Below, one piece after another: positions 57,787 through 64,000 of a stretch of 64,000 nt of DNA. The position numbers and the translations under genes are program-made. The DNA is taken from assembly GCF_049856295.1 (NCBI RefSeq), contig NZ_JBNDMZ010000009.1:130674-194673 (forward strand). Direction: 5' to 3'. The notes beneath the pieces were generated by a model. It was not told where the DNA came from, searched no databases, and worked only from the letters and a program-made list of their open reading frames with translations. This DNA is from JB111 sp049856295 (GTDB lineage: Bacteria > Actinomycetota > Actinomycetes > Actinomycetales > Actinomycetaceae). Each line of letters begins with the position of its first letter. The stretch's first letter is position 1.

Positions 57787-58416
57787 ATGAGCGAGAACCC
57801 ACCCCCACCCCGGTTCGACGCCGAGGCACGCCGGTCGCTCTACGACCAGCGCGTGCTCGTCCTCGACGGCCAGCTCGACGACGACAACGGCACTCTCCTG
57901 GCCACCCAGCTGATGACGCTCGCCGTCGACGACCCGACCGCCGGGATCGCGCTGTGGATCCACTCCCCCGGCGGGTCCGTCCCGGCGATGCTCGCGATCC
58001 GCGACGTCATGCGCACGATCCCGTGCGACGTGGCCACGCTCGCCCTCGGGATCGCCTACAGCGCCGGCCAGTTCCTCCTGTCCGCGGGCACGCCGGGGCT
58101 GCGCCGGGCGATGCCGCACGCACGGGTCCTCATGCACCAGGGCTCGGCGGGGATCGCCGGGAGCGCGGTCGACGTCGAGCTGCAGGCGGACGACCTGCGG
58201 CACACCCGGGACACGGTGCTCGGCCTCGTCGCCGAGGACACGGGCCGGCCGTTCGCCCAGGTCCTCGAGGACTCCCTGCACGACCGGTGGTACACGGCCG
58301 GCGAGGCGAGGGAGTACGGGTTCGTCGACGAGATCGTCACCGACTTCGACGACGTCGCACCCCGCCGTGCGCGACGCATCCCCGCGCTCGGCGGGGCCGT
58401 GGGGGCCGCGCGATGA
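57787..58416 (+). CDS. ClpP-type protease subunit (first of a pair)
   Basis: A 209-residue serine-protease subunit. The catalytic Ser92 lies in GIAYSAGQFLLS, His117 in HARVLMHQGS, and the Asp in FAQVLEDSLHDRWYTAGEA. The start ATG is 57787. A four-base overlap (ATGA) couples it to the second subunit. It is more divergent than a typical ClpP1, fitting the accessory ClpP3/ClpP4 type of Streptomyces. A PopR/ClgR-like regulator gene lies just downstream in the opposite orientation. Confidence 0.9.
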   Translation: MSENPPPPRFDAEARRSLYDQRVLVLDGQLDDDNGTLLATQLMTLAVDDPTAGIALWIHSPGGSVPAMLAIRDVMRTIPCDVATLALGIAYSAGQFLLSAGTPGLRRAMPHARVLMHQGSAGIAGSAVDVELQADDLRHTRDTVLGLVAEDTGRPFAQVLEDSLHDRWYTAGEAREYGFVDEIVTDFDDVAPRRARRIPALGGAVGAAR

Positions 58417-59000
58417 GCTCCTACACGATCCCGAACGTCGTCCAGCGTCATCCGCGCGGCGAGCGCGCGATGGACGTCTACTCCCACCTGCTGAGCGAGC
58501 GCATCGTCTACCTCGGCACCGGCATCGACTCCGGGGTGGCCGGCGCGCTCATCGCCCAGCTCATCTACCTCGAGCAGGACGACCCGGCCGCGGACATCCA
58601 CCTCTACATCACGTGCGAGGGCGGGGACCCCAGCGCGATGCTCGGTATCTACGACACGATGCGGTACATCCGGCCCGACGTCGCCACCACGTGCGTCGGT
58701 CAGGCCGTCTCCGTCGGTGCCGTGCTGCTCGCCGCGGGCGCCCCGGGCAAGCGTGCCGTCCTGCCGCACTCGCGGGTGGTGCTGCACCAGCCGGCGGCCC
58801 AGGGGCGCGGCTCGATCCCCGACCTCATCCTCCAGGCCGACGAGCTCGTGCGGACCCGGTCCGAGATGGAGTCGATCATGGCCGAGCACACCGGGCAGGG
58901 GGTCGAGCGGCTGCGGGCGGACACCGACCGGGACCTCGTCCTCACCGCCCAGGGGGCGGTCGACTACGGGATCGTCGACCGCGTGCTCACGGGCAGGTGA
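58413..59000 (+). CDS. ClpP-type protease subunit (second of a pair)
   Basis: A 195-residue ClpP. Ser100 lies in VGQAVSVGAVLLAAG, His125 in PHSRVVLHQPAAQGRGSIPD, and the Asp in LRADTDRDLVLTAQ. It is closer to the standard ClpP sequence than its partner, so the two probably form a mixed tetradecamer. Translation is coupled to the first gene. It is followed by an 18-bp tandem repeat and the convergent regulator gene. Confidence 0.93.
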   Translation: MSSYTIPNVVQRHPRGERAMDVYSHLLSERIVYLGTGIDSGVAGALIAQLIYLEQDDPAADIHLYITCEGGDPSAMLGIYDTMRYIRPDVATTCVGQAVSVGAVLLAAGAPGKRAVLPHSRVVLHQPAAQGRGSIPDLILQADELVRTRSEMESIMAEHTGQGVERLRADTDRDLVLTAQGAVDYGIVDRVLTGR

Positions 59001-59063
59001 GCGGCGCGGCCGGGCCGCGCACGCCGGTCGGCCGACGGCGGCGAGCGGTGCTCGGGAGACGAA

Positions 59064-59143
59064 CGTCGCCCGGGTCCTGAGCGTCGCGCGGGTCCTGGGC
59101 GTCGCCCGCGTGCTGCACGTCGCCCGGGTCCTGGGCGTCGCTC
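59064..59143. repeat. 18-bp tandem repeat between clpP pair and regulator
   Basis: Four 18-bp units (59064, 59082, 59100 and 59118) share CGTCGCCCGGGTCCTGGG with a few substitutions, and a partial fifth ends at the regulator's stop codon. It lies between two convergent genes. Confidence 0.85.
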
Positions 59144-59489
59144 AGGCGGCGACGGCGAGCGTCGCCCGCACCTCGGCCCCACGCGATCGTTGAGCGCCGT
59201 GCGCCTCGTGGGCCACGAGCTCCCGGCTGACGGCGACGGTGAGGTCGACGAGCGAGACACCGAGCGCGCCCGCGACGGCGGCGATCATCTCGCTCGAGGG
59301 GTCCTTGACGCCCCTCTCCATCTCCGAGAGGTACTGGGGCGAGACGCCCGCACGACCGGCCGTGTCCCCGAGCCGCTCGCCCCGCGCGTGCCGCAGCGCC
59401 CGCAGCCGCTCCCCGAGCATGTGGCGCCACAGGGGTTCCTGCGGCGTGCGACGCAGGGATCGCAGCGGTGCGGGTCCGGTCTCGGCCAT
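59142..59489 (-). CDS. PopR/ClgR-like XRE regulator
   Basis: A 115-residue regulator. The helix-turn-helix (RLGDTAGRAGVSPQYLSEME then RGVKDPSSEMIAAVAGALGV) matches actinobacterial Clp-gene activators. In Streptomyces lividans, PopR activates clpP3-clpP4 and is itself degraded by ClpP proteases through its C-terminal alanines. This protein ends in RATLAVAA, with two terminal alanines. Position beside the clpP pair supports the same feedback. DNA sites were not identified beyond the candidate at 57725-57736. Confidence 0.83.
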   Translation of the reverse strand: MAETGPAPLRSLRRTPQEPLWRHMLGERLRALRHARGERLGDTAGRAGVSPQYLSEMERGVKDPSSEMIAAVAGALGVSLVDLTVAVSRELVAHEAHGAQRSRGAEVRATLAVAA

Positions 59490-59536
59490 GGTCGATGGTA
59501 GGCCGGTCGCCGGCGGGCCCGGCGGCCGATCCGCTC

Positions 59537-59564
59537 TCGGCGGAGCGGGATCGGCGGAGCGGGA
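59537..59564. repeat. 14-bp perfect tandem duplication
   Basis: TCGGCGGAGCGGGA occurs twice without a gap (59537-59550 and 59551-59564), in the gap between the regulator gene and the metallo-hydrolase gene. Confidence 0.85.
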
Positions 59565-59571
59565 CGCAGCG

Positions 59572-59611
59572 ACCGGAAGTCTGACAGAGCAACCGGGAGG
59601 CTGTCAGAGCA
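59572..59611. repeat. 20-bp imperfect tandem duplication over a stop codon
   Basis: ACCGGAAGTCTGACAGAGCA (59572-59591) and ACCGGGAGGCTGTCAGAGCA (59592-59611) match at 17 of 20 positions. The second unit contains the stop codon of the MBL-fold gene. Confidence 0.8.
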
Positions 59612-60398
59612 CCCAGGTGGCGCCGGGTGCCGCGAGGTCGACCTGACCGTCGTACACGGAGCGCGCCTCGTCGAGCACGGTCGGCTTGTCCGTCCAGGGC
59701 TGGACGTGGGTGAGGACGAGGCGCCCGACCCCGCCGGTGACCGCGAGCTCGCCGGCGCGCCGGCCGGTGAGGTGGATGCCGCGGGCCTCGTCCCGGTCCT
59801 CCTGGAACGCGGCCTCGGACAGGAGGAGGTCGAGCCCCTGCGCCATCGCGTCCTGGCCGGGGCAGGAGTCGGTGTCTCCCGTGTAGCCCAGGGAGACGGT
59901 GCCGGCGCCGTCCTCCGACGGCCCGGTCACGCGGATCCCGAACGCCGGTACCGGGTGCCACGCGTCGAAGACCTCGACCGTCATCGGACCGACCGCCACC
60001 GGGGTGCCGGTGGACAGGGTGCGGAAGGTGAGGACGTCGGAGTAGTCCTCGTCCTCGTCGTCCCCGCCGACCGCCCGCGTGCGCTCGAGCGTGCCGGCAG
60101 GCCCGTGGACGTCGAGCGGCGGGAGCGGGCCGTCCGGGTGCCACCGCCGGTAGACCTGCATCCCGATGAGGTCGACCATGTGGTCCGCGTGCAGGTGGGA
60201 GAGCACGACGGCGTCGAGCTCACGGGGGTCCACGTGGTTGAGCAGCGCGCCCATCGCACCCGGGCCGAGGTCGAGCACGATCGACCAGGTGCGCTCCGCG
60301 CCGTCCTCCCCCGGACCGCGCGCCTCGACGAGGTAGGCGGACGCCGCGGAGTCGGGGCCGGACATCGAGCCGGAGCAGCCGACGACGGTGAGCCTCAC
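59604..60398 (-). CDS. MBL-fold metallo-hydrolase
   Basis: A 264-residue protein with the metal-binding motif SHLHADHMVD (HxHxDH) near residue 65. Later ligands lie in YTGDTDSC (Asp) and LTHVQPW (His). Members next to murI and rph are often assigned to nucleotide or tRNA-end processing, but its substrate is unknown. The stop codon lies within a 20-bp tandem duplication. The start overlaps murI by 4 bp (GTGA), coupling the two. Confidence 0.88.
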   Translation of the reverse strand: MRLTVVGCSGSMSGPDSAASAYLVEARGPGEDGAERTWSIVLDLGPGAMGALLNHVDPRELDAVVLSHLHADHMVDLIGMQVYRRWHPDGPLPPLDVHGPAGTLERTRAVGGDDEDEDYSDVLTFRTLSTGTPVAVGPMTVEVFDAWHPVPAFGIRVTGPSEDGAGTVSLGYTGDTDSCPGQDAMAQGLDLLLSEAAFQEDRDEARGIHLTGRRAGELAVTGGVGRLVLTHVQPWTDKPTVLDEARSVYDGQVDLAAPGATWVL

Positions 60399-61219
60399 AG
60401 CGCCACCGCCCCGCGCCGCGTGGCCTCGACGCTGCGCACCTCGGGGCCGAGGAAGCGGCGGGCGAGGCGCCCGAACTCCTCCGGGTCGCCCGTGGACAGG
60501 AACCGGTGCTGCGGCGGCGCGGCGTCGGGGCTCCGCTCGATGTCGTGCGCCACGAGGGTGCGGTAGACGTCCTTCGCCGTCTCCTCGGCGGACGAGACGA
60601 GCGTGACGTCGGGACCCATGACGTAGGAGATGGCGCCGGTCAGCAGCGGGTAGTGCGTGCAGCCGAGGACGAGCGTGTCGACGCCCGCCTCCTTCGCGGG
60701 CGCGAGGTACTCCTCGGCGACGGCGAGGACCTCGGGGCCCGAGGTGATGCCGGCCTCGACGAGCTCGACGAACCGCGGCGCGGGGGCGACCGTCAGGTCG
60801 AGCCGGGGGGCCGCGGCGAACGCGTCGCGGTACGCGCCCGAGTCGACGGTCGCCCGCGTGGCGATGACCCCCACGCGCCCGTTGCCGGTGGCGGCTACCG
60901 CGCGGCGGACGGCGGGGCGGATGACCTCGACGACGGGCACCCCGGCGTCGAGCGCGTACCGCTCCCGGGCGTCCGCGAGGACGGCCGCCGAGGCCGAGTT
61001 GCAGGCGATGACGAGGAGCTTGACGCCGGCGGTGACGAGCTCGTCCATCACCTCGAGCGCGAGGTGGCGGACCTCGCTGATCGGGCGCGGACCGTAGGGG
61101 GTGTTCGCCGTGTCGCCGATGTAGACCACCTCCTCCTGCGGGAGCTGGTCGATGACGGCGCGAGCCACCGTCAGACCTCCGACGCCTGAGTCGAAGATGC
61201 CGATGGGCGCATCGTTCAT
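60395..61219 (-). CDS. murI: Glutamate racemase
   Basis: A 274-residue enzyme supplying D-glutamate for peptidoglycan. Catalytic cysteines lie in LLVIACNSASAAVLADA and LVLGCTHYPLLTGAI. The N-terminal Asp is in IGIFDSGVGGLTVARAVI. Other conserved parts are YIGDTANTPYGPRP and GVIATRATVDSGAY. It is the first of two overlapping genes with the MBL protein; DUF2017 and clpS lie upstream, as in many actinobacteria. Confidence 0.96.
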   Translation of the reverse strand: MNDAPIGIFDSGVGGLTVARAVIDQLPQEEVVYIGDTANTPYGPRPISEVRHLALEVMDELVTAGVKLLVIACNSASAAVLADARERYALDAGVPVVEVIRPAVRRAVAATGNGRVGVIATRATVDSGAYRDAFAAAPRLDLTVAPAPRFVELVEAGITSGPEVLAVAEEYLAPAKEAGVDTLVLGCTHYPLLTGAISYVMGPDVTLVSSAEETAKDVYRTLVAHDIERSPDAAPPQHRFLSTGDPEEFGRLARRFLGPEVRSVEATRRGAVAL

Positions 61220-61229
61220 GGCGACGACG

Positions 61230-62000
61230 CTAGTTCGACCGCGGCCTGGTGTGCAGCGCGTTGATCAGTGACTCCTGCCACCAGGTCAAGGACGTGTAAA
61301 GGATCGCCATGGCCTCGAGCACGGCGTCCGGGCCGTCGCTCGCGCCCTTGCCGGCCGCCTCGGCGCGCGCGTACAGCTCGTCGTCCGCGAGCGTGTCCCC
61401 CACCCCGAGGCGGGTGCCGAGGACGAGCCGGACGTCGTTGACGGCCCGCAGGACGTCGGCCTCCTGGCCGTCCCGGACGAAGAACGAGCCCCGCGGGCCG
61501 GTCGGAGTGTCGAGCTCGTCGACGACCGCCATGATCCGCCGGATCTTGTCCGCCCGCAGCGGCGCCTCGGTGAGCTCGCGCAGCTCGCCCGCGATCGCCT
61601 CGTCCTCGGACATCGAGGGCAGCAGCCGGGCCAGTGCCGGGTCGGTCGGGGGCCGGTCGCCCGCGGGGCCGGCGTCGGAGGGGACGAAGTCGAGGGCGGC
61701 GAGGACGGCGTCGTCGCCCGTCGGTGCGCCCTCACCCCGCCGGGCGGCGCCCGCCGACGGCGCGGAACCGTCCGGTCTCGCGGAACCGTCCGCCGGGGCT
61801 GCGTCGTCGTCGCCGGGGGCGGCCCCGCCCCCGGAGGTGCCGGCGCCAGCGGAGGAGGCTGCGGCGTCGGGCAGGGTGGTGTGCGGCTCGCGATGGCCGA
61901 GGAGCTCGGCGACGTCGGAGAACGGCCGGGCGAGGAAGAGTCGCTCGTGGACGTCGAGGTGGGAGGCGATCCCGCCGCGCACGCGCCGGAAGGGGTCCAT
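61230..62000 (-). CDS. DUF2017 family protein
   Basis: A 256-residue cytosolic protein found beside clpS in most actinobacteria. The typical segments are VHERLFLARPFSDVAELLGH near the start, LARLLPSMSEDEAIAGELRE, and the C-terminal MAILYTSLTWWQESLINALH. An Ala/Gly/Asp-rich linker of about 75 residues (positions 45-120) is unusually long. Function is unknown; conserved linkage to the N-degron adaptor suggests a Clp-related role. Confidence 0.87.
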   Translation of the reverse strand: MDPFRRVRGGIASHLDVHERLFLARPFSDVAELLGHREPHTTLPDAAASSAGAGTSGGGAAPGDDDAAPADGSARPDGSAPSAGAARRGEGAPTGDDAVLAALDFVPSDAGPAGDRPPTDPALARLLPSMSEDEAIAGELRELTEAPLRADKIRRIMAVVDELDTPTGPRGSFFVRDGQEADVLRAVNDVRLVLGTRLGVGDTLADDELYARAEAAGKGASDGPDAVLEAMAILYTSLTWWQESLINALHTRPRSN

Positions 62001-62001
62001 G

Positions 62002-62334
62002 TCAGTCCTCGCCCTCCTCGATGGTGGCCCACAGGCCGTAGCCGTGCATCGCGGCCGCGTCGGCCTCGACCGACTCCCGCGACCCCGTCGACACGATCGC
62101 CCGGCCCTCGTGGTGGACCTGGAGCATGAGGCGGTGCGCCCGGGACTCCGGGTAGCCGAAGTAGCTCTGGAACACCCAGGTCACGTAGGTCATGAGGTTG
62201 ACCGGGTCGTCGTGGACGACGCAGCGCCACGACGGGGCCCGGCGTGCCGCCGCCTCGGCGCTCTCCTCGGCCTGCCGGTCGGTCTCCGGGGCGGTGGGTG
62301 CCGCCGGGGCGGCCGGGACCGCGGGTTGAACCAT
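62002..62334 (-). CDS. clpS: ClpS adaptor protein
   Basis: A 110-residue adaptor that delivers N-degron substrates to the Clp unfoldase. The binding-pocket region is WRCVVHDDPVNLMTYVTWVF, followed by FGYPESRAHRLMLQVHHEGR and AIVSTGSRESVEADAAAMH. The N-terminal 35 residues are a Pro/Ala-rich extension. ATG at 62334 is the first in frame. It is one base from the start of DUF2017, so co-translation is likely. It is divergent from pncB. Confidence 0.93.
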   Translation of the reverse strand: MVQPAVPAAPAAPTAPETDRQAEESAEAAARRAPSWRCVVHDDPVNLMTYVTWVFQSYFGYPESRAHRLMLQVHHEGRAIVSTGSRESVEADAAAMHGYGLWATIEEGED

Positions 62335-62382
62335 GACGTCCACGATAACCGCCGCGGTCCGACGCGCGACTACTCTCCCCAC

Positions 62383-63765
62383 ATGAGCCACCGCGCATCG
62401 ACCGCGCTCAAGACGGACATGTACGAGCTGACGATGGTCGAGGCCGCCGTCCGCTCGGGCACCGCCGACCGGCAGAGCGTCTTCGAGGTCTTCAACCGTC
62501 GACTGCCGGCCAGGCGCAGGTACGCCGTGGTCGCCGGCATCGGGCGGCTGCTCGACTCGATCGGCGACTTCACGTTCGGCCCCGACGAGCTCGACTACCT
62601 CCACCGGGCGAAGATCGTGTCCGACGAGACGATCGACCGGCTGCGCGAGTACCGCTTCACCGGGAACGTCGTGGGCTACCCCGAGGGCGAGGTGTTCTTC
62701 CCCGGCTCCCCGATCGTGGTGGTCGAGGGCACGTTCGCCGAGGCCGTCATCCTCGAGACCCTCGTCCTGTCGATCCTCAACCACGACTCCGCCGTGGCCG
62801 CCGCCGCGTCCCGGATGGCGACCGCTGCCCACGGCCGGCCGCTGCTCGAGATGGGCGCGCGCCGCACCCACGAGGACTCCGCCGTGGCCGCCGCGCGGGC
62901 CGCCGTCGTCGGCGGTTTCTCCGCGACCTCGGTCCTCGAGGCCGGGCGCCGGTACGGCATCACCGCGATCGGCACGGCCGCCCACTCGTTCACGCTGCTG
63001 CACGACTCCGAGGAGGACGCGTTCGCCGCGCAGGTCGACGCCCTCGGGCCGGGCACCACGCTGCTCGTCGACACCTACGACGTCGAGCGCGGGGTCGAGC
63101 GGGCCGTCGCCGCCGCGCGCGCCGCGGGTGGCGAGCTCGGGGCCGTGCGCCTCGACTCGGGCGACCTCGTGGCGCAGGCGTTCACCGTGCGCGCACAGCT
63201 CGACGCCCTCGGCGCCACGACGACGCGGATCACCGTGACCTCCGACCTCGACGAGTACGCGATCGCCGCCCTCAACGCCGCCCCCGTGGACAGCTACGGG
63301 GTGGGCACCAAGCTCGTCACCGGGTCCGGCCACCCCACCGCCGAGCTCGTCTACAAGCTCGTCTCGCGCGAGGGCGCCGACGGCCGGCCCCGGGAGGTCG
63401 CCAAGCGGTCGACGTCGAAGAAGTCGGTCGGCGGGCTCAAGCGCGCGGGGCGGATCGTCGACGGCGCCGGGCACGCGGTCGAGGAGCTCGTCGTCTCCGG
63501 GACCTCGGCGGACCAGGTGTGGGCCGAGGTCGACCGGCAGGGGGCGCGACGCCTCATGGTCGACCTCGTGGTCGGCGGCGAACCCGTGGCCGAGCACCAC
63601 GGCCCCGACGCGCTCGAGGCCGCGAAGGCCCGGCACGCCGAGTCCCGCGCCGCGCTCCCGTACCCGGCGTGGCGGCTTTCGGAGGGCGAGCCGGCGATCC
63701 CGACCCGGCACGTCGACGTCGACCCGAGCGACGACGCCCTCGAGGACCCGAGCGGCCACGCCTGA
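62383..63765 (+). CDS. pncB: Nicotinate phosphoribosyltransferase
   Basis: A 460-residue enzyme of NAD salvage: nicotinate + PRPP to nicotinate mononucleotide. Key parts: LKTDMYELTMVEAAVRSG near the start, ILNHDSAVAAAASRMA, LLEMGARRTHEDSAV, and the active-site His in IGTAAHSFTLLHDSEEDAF. GAVRLDSGDLVAQAF and DSYGVGTKLVTGSGH follow. It is divergent from clpS with a 48-bp gap. A dispersed-repeat dimer cut by the insertion sequence begins 17 bp downstream. Confidence 0.95.
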   Translation: MSHRASTALKTDMYELTMVEAAVRSGTADRQSVFEVFNRRLPARRRYAVVAGIGRLLDSIGDFTFGPDELDYLHRAKIVSDETIDRLREYRFTGNVVGYPEGEVFFPGSPIVVVEGTFAEAVILETLVLSILNHDSAVAAAASRMATAAHGRPLLEMGARRTHEDSAVAAARAAVVGGFSATSVLEAGRRYGITAIGTAAHSFTLLHDSEEDAFAAQVDALGPGTTLLVDTYDVERGVERAVAAARAAGGELGAVRLDSGDLVAQAFTVRAQLDALGATTTRITVTSDLDEYAIAALNAAPVDSYGVGTKLVTGSGHPTAELVYKLVSREGADGRPREVAKRSTSKKSVGGLKRAGRIVDGAGHAVEELVVSGTSADQVWAEVDRQGARRLMVDLVVGGEPVAEHHGPDALEAAKARHAESRAALPYPAWRLSEGEPAIPTRHVDVDPSDDALEDPSGHA

Positions 63766-63781
63766 CGTCCACCCTCCGTTC

Positions 63782-63813
63782 GTCGAGACTGCGGTTGGTG
63801 CACGTCGAGATTG
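63782..63813 (+). repeat. Dispersed intergenic repeat dimer, second copy truncated
   Basis: A full type-1 copy GTCGAGACTGCGGTTGGTGC (with AC, 63782-63803) is followed head to tail by GTCGAGATTG (63804-63813). The sequence then changes to ATCCTTC, which belongs to the insertion sequence. The uninterrupted arrangement is seen at 19017-19060. Confidence 0.85.
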
Positions 63814-64000
63814 ATCCTTCTATGTTTCGTCAAGCGGCCATGGTGGGTTCGGGGGTGCTGTTGAGGGTGCGGAAGATGCGGCGGGCGAGGTAGCGCTTGA
63901 GGCAGCGGCGGATCTCGGCCTTGGTGCGGTGCTCGCCGGCGCGGCGTTCGACGTAGGCGCGGGTCTCGGGGTCGTGACTCATCCGGGTCACGACCGCGGT
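63814..64000 (-). mobile_element. 3' end of an insertion sequence, probably IS110-type
   Basis: From about 63814 the sequence no longer matches the dispersed repeat. It holds about 16 non-coding bases followed by a transposase 3' end. The very short non-coding distance between the stop codon and the element's edge is usual for the IS110 group. The rest of the element lies outside the window. Confidence 0.7.
63830..64000 (-). CDS. Transposase, C-terminal fragment (probably IS110-type)
   Basis: The last 56 residues of a transposase whose beginning is outside the window. The tail has VVTRMSHDPETRAYVERRAG and AEIRRCLKRYLARRIFRTLN, resembling the end of the second domain of IS110-family recombinases, based on recalled family sequences. 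The DEDD N-terminal domain cannot be checked here. If correct, the enzyme moves the element using a structured guide RNA made from the element's other end. Downstream, about 16 bp separate the stop from the repeat. Confidence 0.65.
   Translation of the reverse strand, partial: TAVVTRMSHDPETRAYVERRAGEHRTKAEIRRCLKRYLARRIFRTLNSTPEPTMAA

Noticed and set aside
59064..59143. CRISPR-like array
   Set aside because: Units are contiguous 18-bp repeats without unique spacers and no cas genes are adjacent.

Overview
This is a very GC-rich chromosomal window with dense, mostly short operons. Gene content points to an actinobacterium, most likely in the Micrococcales or a nearby order. The supporting genes are clpS-DUF2017-murI-MBL, paired ClpP subunits with a PopR/ClgR-type regulator, a DtxR/IdeR-type iron box, WXG100 proteins, oligoribonuclease, DUF3054 and DUF4916. 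Species cannot be named from sequence alone. Most of the window looks like ordinary chromosome. Visible mobile DNA is limited to the 3' end of an insertion sequence, probably IS110-type, at the right edge.

Layout. 0-13 kb: end of a GAP-type membrane protein, a coiled-coil surface protein, an XRE-cupin regulator divergent from a thioredoxin-reductase-like flavoprotein, a DUF6157 gene broken by a stop codon, a 5'-truncated arginase-family gene, pyruvate:quinone oxidoreductase, a HAD phosphatase, a large RND exporter, oligoribonuclease and an epoxide hydrolase. 13-28 kb: tRNA-His, small enzymes and transporters, an iron-box-controlled siderophore-interacting protein, an ACR3-type exporter, two AraC/VOC pairs, a zinc alcohol dehydrogenase, an acetyltransferase, a methyltransferase, an MFS/HTH divergon and an SDR. 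28-33 kb: a hexitol PTS locus (PfkB kinase, DeoR regulator, zinc dehydrogenase, fused EIICBA). 33-45 kb: small membrane proteins, a glutaminase-STAS fusion, a third AraC/VOC pair, an ArsR repressor divergent from a Cys-rich microprotein, an ATP-grasp enzyme, metQ-metN-metI, and repeat-rich PRC-barrel and hydrophilic proteins. 45-53 kb: tRNA-Lys, a lipoprotein, an MFS exporter, tandem BCP peroxiredoxins, tRNA-Leu, an orphan addiction-module antitoxin, and a three-gene WXG100 cassette. 53-64 kb: housekeeping block rdgB-rph, ppc, a clpP pair with its regulator, MBL, murI, DUF2017, clpS, pncB, then the insertion-sequence end.

Two themes stand out. First, a short dispersed repeat occurs at several intergenic sites, in direct and inverted arrangements. 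It has a shared TCGAGANTGCGG core and two subtypes. At the right edge a repeat dimer is cut exactly where the insertion sequence begins, so the repeat may be its target. Second, several divergent promoters carry regularly spaced candidate operators: 20-bp-spaced inverted repeats (XRE-cupin), three 14-bp-phased repeats (MFS/HTH), three 10-bp-phased repeats (hexitol PTS), an ArsR-type inverted repeat, and a DtxR-type box.

No gene-free stretch exceeds about 300 bp. The longest gaps are 54625-54880 (packed with the dispersed repeat), 52204-52456 and 46476-46694; nothing was recognised in the last two. Function calls rest on motif recognition by eye, without database searches.
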